Shown here in pieces: positions 6,118 through 13,391 of a stretch of DNA of 13,474 bases (its first letter is position 1; each line of letters starts with the position of its first letter). The notes under the pieces are model-generated. The model did no database searches, was not told the origin of the DNA, and was given only the letters and a program-made list of their open reading frames with translations. Source of the DNA: Candidatus Atribacteria bacterium. GTDB taxonomy: Bacteria > Atribacterota > JS1 > SB-45 > 34-128. The stretch spans positions 1 through 13,474 of the forward strand of contig DMCY01000117.1 of assembly GCA_003451675.1 (NCBI GenBank), in the 5' to 3' direction. The translations under genes and the position numbers were made by a program.

Positions 6118-6753
6118 TTATTTTTTGTCCGTATCTTTTTTCTCTTTAGTTGAAACTGCAACTTTTACCATTGCTGGTCTTAATACTTTTGACCTTATAT
6201 AGTAACCTTTTCGGAATTCTTCTGTAACCGTATCTTCAGAATGTTTATCTGTTTCTATTCTTATTACCGCTTCATGTTTATAAGGATCAAATCTATGACC
6301 AATTGATTGCATAGGTTTAACCCCTTCTTTATTTAAAATATTACGAAATTCTTTTAAGATATTATTAATCCCTTCTTTTATAGCCCTGGTATCTTTTTCA
6401 TTTTTAGTATAATCTAAAGCTCTTTCTAAGTTATCTATTACAGATAATAAATTATTTATAAGCCTTTCGTTAGCAAATTCAATAAATTCCTTCTGTTTTT
6501 TCTCCTGCCGTTTTTTGTAATTATCAAAATCAGCTTGCAATCTTTCCAAATGATTCAGATATTCTTTGGATAAATTATCTTTTTCTTGAACCATTTTCAT
6601 GGTTTTTGATAATTCCTCTTCTAATTTTTTTAATAATTTTTCTTTTTCTATTAATTTTCGGATTATTTCTTCTTTATTCATTAATTTATATTTTTTACTT
6701 TCTGTTAATTTTGCTTTTTCCCGCAATTCCTTTTTATCCTTTTTGTTAAACAT
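6118..6753 (-). CDS. grpE: Nucleotide exchange factor GrpE
   Basis: GrpE releases ADP from DnaK so that clients can be let go. It is 211 residues with the start used here. The N-terminal half is a Lys/Glu-rich coiled coil (about 25-95). FANERLINNLLSVIDNLERAL (93-113) is the dimer helix region. The C-terminal beta domain shows GVKPMQSIG, HRFDPYKHEAV (153-163) and TEEFRKGYYIRSKVLRPAMV (177-196), which is the family signature. Three ATGs compete. The 6777 start would precede the ribosome binding site. GGAGG (6765-6761) lies 4 nt before ATG 6756 and 7 nt before ATG 6753, so 6753 (MFNKKDKK) is preferred. It starts 36 bp after hrcA, which fits co-transcription from the CIRCE-controlled promoter. 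Confidence 0.96.
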   Translation of the reverse strand: MFNKKDKKELREKAKLTESKKYKLMNKEEIIRKLIEKEKLLKKLEEELSKTMKMVQEKDNLSKEYLNHLERLQADFDNYKKRQEKKQKEFIEFANERLINNLLSVIDNLERALDYTKNEKDTRAIKEGINNILKEFRNILNKEGVKPMQSIGHRFDPYKHEAVIRIETDKHSEDTVTEEFRKGYYIRSKVLRPAMVKVAVSTKEKKDTDKK

Positions 6754-6760
6754 CATTAAT

Positions 6761-6765
6761 CCTCC
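6761..6765 (-). promoter_or_regulatory. grpE Shine-Dalgarno deciding the start
   Basis: GGAGG on the minus strand lies 7 nt before ATG 6753 and 4 nt before ATG 6756, and inside the longer open frame starting at 6777. This makes the longest frame unlikely. Confidence 0.8.
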
Positions 6766-6789
6766 GAGAATAAACATTATGAAAGAATC

Positions 6790-7821
6790 TTAAAATTCGG
6801 ATAATATCTCACTTAATTTATCCGATATATATTCCGCAATAGAGACCATTCTGGGATAATCCATCCTGGTTGGACCTAAAATTCCTATTGCTCCAGCTGG
6901 TTTACCTTTAATACTGTATTCACTTGTTACCAGACTACAATTTTGCATTTCTTTTAGTTTGCTCTCTTTACCTATAATTATTTTCGTCTTTCTGAAACCT
7001 AAATATCTTCTTATCGTGTCGGCTAATATATTTTCTTCTTCGATAAGTGATAATATATAATTTAATTTATCTGTTTCTTTAAACTCAGGATGTTTCATTA
7101 TATTAATTCTGCCGTTTAGATAAACTTTTTTTTCGGAATATCCAATATCAAAACATTCTTCTAAAAAATTTTGTATATAATTAAATCTTTTCTGAAACGA
7201 AATAATTTTATCTAATTCGTCCATTAATATATTATTTAAATTTGTTATATTTACATCTTTTTCTGCTAATTTACTATTTATAAAATTAGATAGATAGTTT
7301 AACCTATCCTTACTAATTTCTCCGGAAACGTTAATTATTTTTTGGCAAATCAATCCTGCATCTGTAACTATAATTGTTAAAATACGATTATTTCCTACCG
7401 ATATAAATTGAATATTTTTTACTAAATCATTATATATAACCGGTGCTAATACAACTCCTATATTGTTAGTTAACTTGGATAATAATTGAGAAGTTATCTT
7501 CATCGTTTCTTCAAACTCTTTGCTTTTTTTATAAATTTGGATAATTTCTCTCTTCTCTTTTTCTTTTAAATAGTTTTTTACCATTAGATTATCTACATAA
7601 AATCTATATCCTCTATCGGTTGGAATTCTTCCCGATGAGGTGTGTGGCTGCCATAAATAATCATTTTTTTCCAATAGGTACATTTCATGCCTTATTGTGG
7701 CGGTACTTAAATTCAAATTATATTTTTCCGCGATTATAGCTGAGCTAACAGGTTCAGCAGTAGTAATATATCTATGCACTACTGCTGTTAATATATTTTT
7801 CATCCTTTCGTTTAATTCCAT
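6790..7821 (-). CDS. hrcA: Heat-inducible repressor HrcA
   Basis: HrcA binds the CIRCE operator and represses class I heat-shock genes; its activity is known to depend on GroEL in Bacillus. The protein is 343 residues. The N-terminal winged helix-turn-helix covers about 1-78, with the recognition region LSTATIRHEMYLLEKNDYL (38-56) and the wing HTSSGRIPTDRGYRFYVD (60-77). The dimerisation and core domain follows, and the C-terminal family block GKPAGAIGILGPTRMDYPRM is near 312-331. ATG start, with GAGGT 5 nt upstream. It is the first gene of hrcA-grpE-dnaK-dnaJ and has a perfect CIRCE 12 bp before its start codon, so it should repress itself and the chaperones. No groES/groEL is in the window. 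Confidence 0.98.
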   Translation of the reverse strand: MELNERMKNILTAVVHRYITTAEPVSSAIIAEKYNLNLSTATIRHEMYLLEKNDYLWQPHTSSGRIPTDRGYRFYVDNLMVKNYLKEKEKREIIQIYKKSKEFEETMKITSQLLSKLTNNIGVVLAPVIYNDLVKNIQFISVGNNRILTIIVTDAGLICQKIINVSGEISKDRLNYLSNFINSKLAEKDVNITNLNNILMDELDKIISFQKRFNYIQNFLEECFDIGYSEKKVYLNGRINIMKHPEFKETDKLNYILSLIEEENILADTIRRYLGFRKTKIIIGKESKLKEMQNCSLVTSEYSIKGKPAGAIGILGPTRMDYPRMVSIAEYISDKLSEILSEF

Positions 7822-7833
7822 TTTACACCTCGT

Positions 7834-7860
7834 TTAGCACTCTCCTTATGAGAGTGCTAA
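7834..7860. promoter_or_regulatory. CIRCE operator (HrcA binding site)
   Basis: TTAGCACTC (7834-7842), 9-nt spacer, GAGTGCTAA (7852-7860): an exact match to the CIRCE consensus with perfect 9-bp arms. It sits between the promoter and the hrcA start codon, where HrcA binding would block transcription initiation. As part of the 5' leader it may also affect mRNA stability. Confidence 0.98.
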
Positions 7861-7871
7861 ATACCGTAAAT

Positions 7872-7900
7872 AAGATATCACCATAAATATAATTTGTCAA
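7872..7900 (-). promoter_or_regulatory. Sigma-A-type promoter of the hrcA operon
   Basis: On the minus strand TTGACA (7900-7895), a 17-nt spacer and TATCTT (7877-7872, 4 of 6 to TATAAT). Transcription would begin near 7865, placing CIRCE just downstream of the start. A perfect -35 and ideal spacing support it; the -10 is moderate. Confidence 0.8.
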
Positions 7901-7915
7901 GATATATGAAAAAAA

Positions 7916-7979
7916 ATTCTCCAATTCTCCGATTGACCGATTTGCCGATTCACCAATTTACCAGTTAATTAGTTATGGT
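7916..7979. repeat. Octamer array, ATTNNCCR type
   Basis: Eight consecutive 8-bp units: ATTCTCCA, ATTCTCCG, ATTGACCG, ATTTGCCG, ATTCACCA, ATTTACCA, GTTAATTA, GTTATGGT. ATT and CC stay in register while positions 4-5 vary freely. It begins 15 bp upstream of the hrcA -35 box. Confidence 0.92.
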
Positions 7980-8011
7980 ATACAGCCTAGTGTACAGCGT
8001 TTAGCGTATAA

Positions 8012-8051
8012 ATTAGTTAGTTGGTTAGCTAGTTACCTGGTTAGCTGATTA
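8012..8051. repeat. Octamer array, SYTRGTTA type
   Basis: Five units: ATTAGTTA, GTTGGTTA, GCTAGTTA, CCTGGTTA, GCTGATTA. This is the reverse-strand form of the AACCAGNT units at 3741 and 13267. Confidence 0.9.
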
Positions 8052-8056
8052 AAAGT

Positions 8057-8119
8057 AAAATTCAGAAGACAGAATTCAGGAGCCAGAATAGAATCGTATT
8101 GCGTATTGCACATTATGGA
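8057..8119. repeat. Heptamer array with AGAATTC/AATCGTA units
   Basis: Nine consecutive 7-bp units: AAAATTC, AGAAGAC, AGAATTC, AGGAGCC, AGAATAG, AATCGTA, TTGCGTA, TTGCACA, TTATGGA. The first part mirrors the complement of the heptamers in the 81-bp duplication (GAATTCT, ATCTTCT, GGCTTCT); the second part is of TCGTATT type. Confidence 0.8.
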
Positions 8120-8134
8120 TGGGTTTTCCTTTTT

Positions 8135-8240
8135 GTCATTGCGAGAAGTGAAACAAGCCTGCCCCAGCGAAAGCTGGGGAAGCATCCCAATGAGATTGCC
8201 ACACTCCCTGCGGTCGTTCGCAATGACATTTCTGTTTTTT
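8135..8240 (+). repeat. CATTGCGAGG dispersed repeat, copy C (composite)
   Basis: Outer arms GTCATTGCGA (8135-8144) and TCGCAATGAC (8219-8228) are complementary. They enclose a CCCCAGC-GAAA-GCTGGGG hairpin (8162-8179), and the element ends ATTTCTG plus six T. The right half (8189-8240) is the counterpart of copies B and D with a diverged middle. It looks like a small palindromic, MITE-like element, without any coding sequence. Confidence 0.85.
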
Positions 8241-8272
8241 AATCTGTCTTCTACTCTCTTAACGAGCTATCA

Positions 8273-8291
8273 GGGTGTATGTAATACGCCC
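8273..8291. repeat. GC-rich hairpin GGGTGTAT/ATACGCCC
   Basis: Eight paired positions (one G-T wobble) around GTA, followed by CTACTTTTTTC on the plus strand. It is terminator-like only on the plus strand, where no gene lies upstream. Confidence 0.78.
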
Positions 8292-8320
8292 CTACTTTTT
8301 TCTCTTTTGTTTTCTTTGCT

Positions 8321-8347
8321 ATATACTACTACTCGATACTCTATACT
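8321..8347. repeat. Heptamer array, NNATACT type
   Basis: Units ATATACT, CGATACT and CTATACT with a six-base ACTACT between the first two. It is the same unit family as 2202-2236. Confidence 0.8.
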
Positions 8348-8366
8348 AATTTGGCTCCTGTTCTCT

Positions 8367-8406
8367 TAACCAGCTAACCAAGTAACCAATTAACTAATTA
8401 ACTAAT
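8367..8406. repeat. Octamer array reaching into the hemW stop codon
   Basis: Five units: TAACCAGC, TAACCAAG, TAACCAAT, TAACTAAT, TAACTAAT. The last base is also the last base of the hemW TGA stop (minus strand). Confidence 0.9.
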
Positions 8407-9542
8407 CAATCAACAAATTCCCTAAAAACAGTATTAGCCAGAAAAACACCCTTTTTGGTCAGTTTTATTCTATAATTATCTTTTTGTAATAGTCCTAAAT
8501 TTACCAATTTTTTGATCTGTTCAGGAAAAATATCATTAAGGTTAACTCCAAATCTTGTCTTGAATTTTTTATAACCTACCCCATCTTTGGTCCTTAAACC
8601 TAAAATTATAGTTTCTATCCTTCTTTTTCTTAAAGATAATTTTTCTCCATTGTCTACAGGTAATTTACCGCTCATTATTTCTTTGATATATCTTGCTGGG
8701 TTTTCATAATTCATATATCGATACCCTCTTATGAAAGAATATGCTCCCGCTCCTATTCCTAAATATGGTTTATTCTGCCAATAAATTAGGTTATGCATCG
8801 ATCTCTTATAATGACGTGCAAAATTCGCTATCTCATAGTGCTCAAAACCGTTCTCTTCTAAAAAATTTATTGCCCAGTTGTACATGTCAAATTCTTCATC
8901 CTCAGTAGGTAGCTTTAATTTTCCTCTTTTATATTCTTTGTAATATTCTGTTCCTTGTTTTATAGTCAGGTTGTATAGGGATAAGTGGTCTGGTTTCAAT
9001 GAAACAGCTTTTTTTAATGTATCTTGAAGGTCTTCAGTGGTTTGATCAGGTAGAGCAAACATGATATCTATATTGATATTGCTAAATCCTATTTCTCGAG
9101 CTAAGGAATACGAATCGATAATATCTTGTGTATTATGTATTCTTCCTAATTTTTTTAAAAATATATTATTGAAACTTTGTGCTCCTAAACTTAATCTGTT
9201 TATTCCCGATTCAATTAGCAACTTTATTTTTTCACCATCTACCGTCGCCGGATTTGCTTCTATGGTTATCTCTGCATTTTTATCAATAGTAAATTTATCT
9301 TTACAAAATTCTAATATATTATAAATTTGAACTCCCGATAAAATAGTGGGGGTACCTCCGCCTAGATAAATAGTCTTTATATTGCTCTTTTTTAATTTTT
9401 GAGAATAAGCTGTTATCTCCTGATATAAAGCGGAAATGTAGGAAGAAATCTGATTATCTTCTTTCAATTGGTAAGAATTGAAGTCACAGTAAGGACATTT
9501 TGATATACAAAAAGGGAAATGTAGATACAATCCTAATTTCAT
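8406..9542 (-). CDS. hemW: Heme chaperone HemW (radical SAM, HemN-like)
   Basis: A 378-residue radical-SAM protein of the HemN/HemW family. HemW binds heme and hands it to membrane targets. The N-terminal motif FCISKCPYC gives CxxxCxxC at Cys12/16/19. The following residues are DF, without the extra cysteine of true HemN (CxxxCxxCxC), so this is HemW rather than oxygen-independent coproporphyrinogen III oxidase. GGGTP is at 61-65, ITIEANP near 93-99, GINRLSLGAQSF near 114-125, and the C-terminal HemN_C region includes GYRYMNYENPARYI and IILGLRTKDGV. ATG start with AGGTG 7 nt upstream. It starts 14 bp after lepA, so it is translated from the same message. The lepA-hemW-hrcA order is the classic Gram-positive arrangement. 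Confidence 0.95.
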   Translation of the reverse strand: MKLGLYLHFPFCISKCPYCDFNSYQLKEDNQISSYISALYQEITAYSQKLKKSNIKTIYLGGGTPTILSGVQIYNILEFCKDKFTIDKNAEITIEANPATVDGEKIKLLIESGINRLSLGAQSFNNIFLKKLGRIHNTQDIIDSYSLAREIGFSNINIDIMFALPDQTTEDLQDTLKKAVSLKPDHLSLYNLTIKQGTEYYKEYKRGKLKLPTEDEEFDMYNWAINFLEENGFEHYEIANFARHYKRSMHNLIYWQNKPYLGIGAGAYSFIRGYRYMNYENPARYIKEIMSGKLPVDNGEKLSLRKRRIETIILGLRTKDGVGYKKFKTRFGVNLNDIFPEQIKKLVNLGLLQKDNYRIKLTKKGVFLANTVFREFVD

Positions 9543-9556
9543 TAATTATCACCTAA

Positions 9557-11368
9557 TTAAATTTTTAATATCCCTAAAAATGCTTCCTGTGGAATTTCCA
9601 CTTTTCCAATTTTTTTCATTCTTTTTTTGCCGGCCTTTTGTTTTTCCAACAGCTTTCTTTTACGGGTAATGTCTCCCCCATAACATTTGGCTGTTACATC
9701 TTTCTTTAATGCTTTTATGGTTTCTCGAGCAATAATTTTTCTTTCAATTGTCGCTTGCAGTGGAACTTCATACATTTGGCGAGGGATAACTTCTTTTAAT
9801 TTTTCCACTATCTTCCTCGCCCGCGTATACGCCTTATCTTTATGCACGATAAAAGATAGAGCATCCACTAACTGATGATTAACCAATATATCGACTTTTT
9901 CCAATTCGGAGGACTGATAACCTATAATTTCGTAATCAAGCGAAGCATATCCGCTGCTTATTGATTTTAATTTATCATAGAAATCTAAAATAATTTCATT
10001 TAAGGGTAGATTATAATCTAATCTTAAGATTTTTTCGTCGATATACTCCATATTTTTAAAGTTTCCCCTTCTTTCCTGAACTAAATCCATAATTCCGCCA
10101 ACACACTTACTGGGAGTAATGATATTTACTTTTACATATGGTTCTTCAATCTTTTCAATTTCATTTCTTGATGGGAAGGAAGAAGGGTTACTTATTTTTA
10201 ACATTTCCCCATTTTTTTTAGTCACTTGATACATTACACTCGGGGTAGTGGCGATTAAATTTATGTTATATTCCCTTTCTAATCTTTCCTGAATAATTTC
10301 CATATGCAGTAACCCTAAAAACCCACACCTAAAACCAAAACCTAAAGCTTCTGATGTTTCAGTTTCACTAAAAAGAGAGGAATCATTTAATTTAAGCTTC
10401 TCCAGAGCAATCTTTAGATTTTCGTATTCCTTATTATCAACCGGATAGATACTGCAAAAAACCAAAGGTGTAACCTTTTTATATCCAGGAAGACTGTCTC
10501 GAGATGGATTAGAAGCATCGATGATAGTATCACCTACTCGAGTATCTTTAATATTTTTAAATCCGGCTATTATATATCCCACTTCCCCGGCAGTAAGTTT
10601 TTTTATAGGCTGCATCTTAGGACGAAAAATTCCTATTTCTGCAACTTCATATTTTATGTTATTAGACATAGTTCGAATAATCATACCTGGCTTTATAATA
10701 CCATCTACTACCTTAACATAGACAATAGTTCCTTTGTATGGATTGTAGACGGAGTCGAATATAAGTGCTCTTAAAGGCAGATTCGAACTCCCCTTTGGTG
10801 ATGGAATTTTATTTACTATTGCTTCTAAAATATCAGAAGTTCCGATTCCTTCTTTGGCACTAGCTAAAATTATTTCCTCTTCTTTTATTTCTGAAATATT
10901 TTTTAATTCTTTGGTAACTTTATCTGGGTTTGCTGTAGCAAGATCAATTTTATTAATTACCGGAATTATTTTCAAATTACTTTTTAGTGCTAAATTAATA
11001 TTAGCTACGGTTTGTGCCTGGACACCTTGAGATGCATCAACAACTAACAAAGCACCCTCACATGCCGCAAGACTACGAGATACTTCATATGAAAAATCAA
11101 CATGTCCCGGGGTATCAATTAAATTTAAAATGTATTCTTTCCCATCTTTAGAGTGATAATATAATCTTACTGCTTTTGATTTAATAGTTATCCCCTTTTC
11201 TCTTTCTAAATCCATATCGTCCAATATCTGTTCTCTTTTTTCTCTCTCGGAAATTGTTCCGGTGAATTCCAATAATCTATCAGCTATGGTTGATTTTCCG
11301 TGATCAATATGAGCGATTATAGAAAAATTCCTTATATTTTCAATGTTGCAATGATAATCTTTTAACAT
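9557..11368 (-). CDS. lepA: Elongation factor 4 (LepA), ribosome back-translocase GTPase
   Basis: LepA/EF4 is a translational GTPase related to EF-G that acts on ribosomes, reported in back-translocation and in initiation or biogenesis. Its 603 residues are family-typical. The GTPase motifs are all intact: G1 AHIDHGKST (19-27), G2 REKGITIK (56-63), G3 DTPGH (85-89), G4 NKID (139-142) and G5 SAKEG (170-174). Later blocks [19 protein letters not shown] and the LepA-specific C-terminal domain (ending [19 protein letters not shown]) confirm LepA rather than EF-G or TypA. ATG start. The nearest Shine-Dalgarno (AAGGAG) lies 13 nt upstream within the last murJ codons, so translation may be coupled to murJ, whose stop is 3 nt before this start. 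Confidence 0.99.
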   Translation of the reverse strand: MLKDYHCNIENIRNFSIIAHIDHGKSTIADRLLEFTGTISEREKREQILDDMDLEREKGITIKSKAVRLYYHSKDGKEYILNLIDTPGHVDFSYEVSRSLAACEGALLVVDASQGVQAQTVANINLALKSNLKIIPVINKIDLATANPDKVTKELKNISEIKEEEIILASAKEGIGTSDILEAIVNKIPSPKGSSNLPLRALIFDSVYNPYKGTIVYVKVVDGIIKPGMIIRTMSNNIKYEVAEIGIFRPKMQPIKKLTAGEVGYIIAGFKNIKDTRVGDTIIDASNPSRDSLPGYKKVTPLVFCSIYPVDNKEYENLKIALEKLKLNDSSLFSETETSEALGFGFRCGFLGLLHMEIIQERLEREYNINLIATTPSVMYQVTKKNGEMLKISNPSSFPSRNEIEKIEEPYVKVNIITPSKCVGGIMDLVQERRGNFKNMEYIDEKILRLDYNLPLNEIILDFYDKLKSISSGYASLDYEIIGYQSSELEKVDILVNHQLVDALSFIVHKDKAYTRARKIVEKLKEVIPRQMYEVPLQATIERKIIARETIKALKKDVTAKCYGGDITRKRKLLEKQKAGKKRMKKIGKVEIPQEAFLGILKI

Positions 11369-11371
11369 TAT

Positions 11372-12940
11372 TTATTCTCTACTCCTTAAGATTTCTTTTA
11401 TGCTTTGCTTTAAATTTCTGACTTCTTTTACACCTAGTATATAACTAATAATAAAATATACCAAACCTCCACTAAAAATAGAAGCAGTTACTTGAATAAT
11501 CTGATTATATTTATAATTTAAGTCCAATACTTTACCGAAATAATTACCAACCAAAACACAGATTATTCCTAAAAATATTGAAGATATAATAATTTTTATT
11601 AAAAATGATGCTTGAGATTTTAATTCAATATCTCCAATTTTATCCTGTAAAACTTTTAATAATATAATCAGATTTAGTATAGCTGATACTGATGTAGCTA
11701 ATGCTAAACCGGAATGAGCTAAATATCTAACTAAAATTAGATCCAAAGCAATATTTATAAATACTATATAAATTCCGATCTTTACTGGAGTTTTGGTATC
11801 TTTTAAAGCATAAAAAGACATTGTTATCAATCGAACGCAGGCATAGGCAAACAGGCCAATAGAATAATACAATAAGGCACTTGCAGTCATATTGGTTGCC
11901 ACTTTGCTGAATATACCATGTTCGTATATTAAACGAATCAATGAATCCTTTAACACTATTAACCCTACAGCTGACGGAACGGTGATAAATAACAACATTT
12001 TTAAACCAAATAATAATGATTTTTTAAATTCAGGGATATTACTTTTCGCAATATATTTAGAAAGAGTAGGAAAAATAGCAATAGAAATAGCTATCCCAAA
12101 TGCTCCTAAGGGAAATTGAACTAATCTATTGGAATAATATAAAGCAGAAATACTTCCGTCAATTAAATTAGAAGCTATTGCCCTATCTACAACTACATTA
12201 ATCTGACTGATGGATAGACCTATCATAGCAGGTATTAATAATTTTAATATTTTTTTTACTCCAGGATCGTTTAAATCTATCACAAAAGTATATTTTATTC
12301 TTTTTCTTATTAATACAGGGATTTGTACTAACGCCTGACCAATTCCGCCCACTATAACTCCTAAAGCCAAGCTAAAAATTCCATATTTAAAATTCAAAGT
12401 AAAAGCAAAAATTATAATAGAAATATTTAACATAGCCGGTGCTAAAGCAGGCATTAAAAAATGATTATAAGAATTTAATATTCCCATAAAAAAAGCAGCA
12501 ACTGCTACAAAACCTATATAAGGAAACATAATTCTGGTGAGATTTATGGCTAACTGATATTTATACATATTGCTTTTAAAACCGATAGCAATTATATTAA
12601 TTAGCAAAGGAGCTCCCCAAATACCCAAAATTATCACAATTATTAAAATTATAATTAAAATATTTAAAACATTGCTGGCGAAATATTCAGCTTTTTTTCT
12701 ATCATGATTAGTTAGATACTCTGTAAAAATAGGTATGAAAGCTGAGTTTAATGCACCCTCCCCCAAAAAACTCCTCAACAGATTAGGTATCATAAAGGCG
12801 ATAAAAAAGGCATCGGTTTCAATTCCTGCTCCGAATCTATTGGAAATCACTATTTCTCTGCCCAAACCTAATATTCTACAAAATATAGTGGCAATGATTA
12901 CTATACCTGCGTATTTAGCAATTTTATGTTTTGTTTCCAT
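11372..12940 (-). CDS. murJ: Lipid II flippase MurJ (MviN family)
   Basis: A 522-residue polytopic membrane protein that moves lipid II across the inner membrane for peptidoglycan synthesis. It consists almost wholly of hydrophobic segments (about 14 expected). The family opening CRILGLGREIVISNRFGAG, then TDAFFIAFMIPNLLRSFLGE, places Arg22, Arg28, Asp43 and Arg56 exactly 4 positions after the essential E. coli residues Arg18, Arg24, Asp39 and Arg52. The central-cavity arginine of TM8 corresponds to YYSNRLVQFPLG. The start is METKHKIAKYAG at 12940 with AGGGAG 4 nt upstream. A longer open frame to 13051 only translates the heptamer array and is rejected. It implies a peptidoglycan-making cell. 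It is the first visible gene of murJ-lepA-hemW; the murJ stop is 3 bp before lepA. Confidence 0.96.
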   Translation of the reverse strand: METKHKIAKYAGIVIIATIFCRILGLGREIVISNRFGAGIETDAFFIAFMIPNLLRSFLGEGALNSAFIPIFTEYLTNHDRKKAEYFASNVLNILIIILIIVIILGIWGAPLLINIIAIGFKSNMYKYQLAINLTRIMFPYIGFVAVAAFFMGILNSYNHFLMPALAPAMLNISIIIFAFTLNFKYGIFSLALGVIVGGIGQALVQIPVLIRKRIKYTFVIDLNDPGVKKILKLLIPAMIGLSISQINVVVDRAIASNLIDGSISALYYSNRLVQFPLGAFGIAISIAIFPTLSKYIAKSNIPEFKKSLLFGLKMLLFITVPSAVGLIVLKDSLIRLIYEHGIFSKVATNMTASALLYYSIGLFAYACVRLITMSFYALKDTKTPVKIGIYIVFINIALDLILVRYLAHSGLALATSVSAILNLIILLKVLQDKIGDIELKSQASFLIKIIISSIFLGIICVLVGNYFGKVLDLNYKYNQIIQVTASIFSGGLVYFIISYILGVKEVRNLKQSIKEILRSRE

Positions 12941-12954
12941 CAATCTCCCTTTTT

Positions 12955-13024
12955 TCGTATGTCGTATTTCGTATGTCGTATTTCGTATGTCGTATTTCGT
13001 ATAGCGTATGTAGTACAGTGTATA
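12955..13024. repeat. Heptamer array, TCGTATG/TCGTATT, before murJ
   Basis: Ten 7-bp units in unbroken register: TCGTATG and TCGTATT alternate three times, then TCGTATA, GCGTATG, TAGTACA, GTGTATA. It abuts the murJ ribosome binding site, just as the array at 3397-3424 abuts that of dnaJ. Since 7 does not divide by 3, translating it gives a seven-residue peptide repeat. Confidence 0.95.
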
Positions 13025-13100
13025 GGATAAATCCATAAAGCTAAAAACCATAATTCAAAATTAAAAACTATTTACGTATAAACCATTACTTTTAACGTAA

Positions 13101-13120
13101 GGGTCGAATTTATTCGACCC
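13101..13120. repeat. GC-rich hairpin GGGTCGAAT/ATTCGACCC
   Basis: Perfect 9-bp arms around TT. It lies 11 bp before the next hairpin, the same pairing of two hairpins as at 3539-3611. Confidence 0.8.
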
Positions 13121-13131
13121 GTCTTTATTGT

Positions 13132-13151
13132 GGGCACGATGAATCGTGCCC
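13132..13151. repeat. GC-rich hairpin GGGCACGAT/ATCGTGCCC
   Basis: Perfect 9-bp arms around GA, followed by CCTAC. One base pair differs from the hairpin at 3539-3558, with both arms changed together. Confidence 0.8.
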
Positions 13152-13168
13152 CTACTTCTGAATCCTAA

Positions 13169-13258
13169 TTTTCTTCAAACAATTCGCGATACGAAATCGA
13201 GATTGCTTCGTCACTTTGTTCCTCGCAATGACATTTCGCAATGACATTTCTGTTTTTT
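13169..13258 (+). repeat. CATTGCGAGG dispersed repeat, copy D
   Basis: Full-length match to copy B: TTTTCTTCAAACAAT, GAAATCGAGATTGC, CCTCGCAATGACATT, ending CTG plus six T. A 13-bp segment TCGCAATGACATT is tandemly duplicated inside it (13223-13235 and 13236-13248). Its middle (TTCGTCACTTTGTTCC) is closest to copy A. Confidence 0.88.
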
Positions 13259-13266
13259 CATTCCCT

Positions 13267-13314
<48 letters not shown>

Positions 13315-13335
13315 CTTAACGAGATACGAATTTAG

Positions 13336-13391
13336 TTTTGCGCTTTGCGTTTTTAGTTTTTCGCTAAATACGCTATCCGCTATATACTATT
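13336..13391. repeat. Heptamer array, TTTTGCG to CGCTATA
   Basis: Eight 7-bp blocks in register: TTTTGCG, CTTTGCG, TTTTTAG, TTTTTCG, CTAAATA, CGCTATC, CGCTATA, TACTATT. It is more degenerate than the other heptamer arrays; the pairwise similarity of neighbouring units is the evidence. Confidence 0.65.

Larger units (their letters stand above)
7861..8405. other. Gene-free repeat mosaic between hemW and hrcA
   Basis: Apart from the hrcA promoter, this stretch has no supportable gene. From left to right it holds octamers (7916-7979), a loose heptamer run (7979-8006, units TATACAG, CCTAGTG, TACAGCG, TTTAGCG), octamers (8012-8051), heptamers (8057-8119), repeat copy C (8135-8240), a hairpin (8273-8291), heptamers (8321-8347) and octamers (8367-8406). 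No terminator with a T-run on the minus strand was seen after hemW. Confidence 0.82.

Noticed and set aside
6754..6777. Longer GrpE start at 6777
   Set aside because: The GGAGG ribosome binding site lies inside this extension, and the extra residues (MFILGGLM) are not typical of GrpE.
8273..8305. Intrinsic terminator (hairpin plus T-run)
   Set aside because: The T-run follows on the plus strand only, and no plus-strand gene lies upstream. On the minus strand, where hemW is read, no T-run follows.
8106..8369. Plus-strand 87-codon frame in the hemW-hrcA gap
   Set aside because: It consists of repeat copy C, a hairpin and array sequence, with no coding motif.
8406..9542. Oxygen-independent coproporphyrinogen III oxidase (HemN)
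   Set aside because: The cysteine motif is CxxxCxxC followed by DF and lacks the fourth cysteine of HemN; size and lepA-hrcA context fit HemW.
12941..13051. N-terminal extension of MurJ (start at 13051)
   Set aside because: It translates a 7-bp tandem array. A Shine-Dalgarno directly precedes ATG 12940, from which the protein aligns with known MurJ including the essential arginines.
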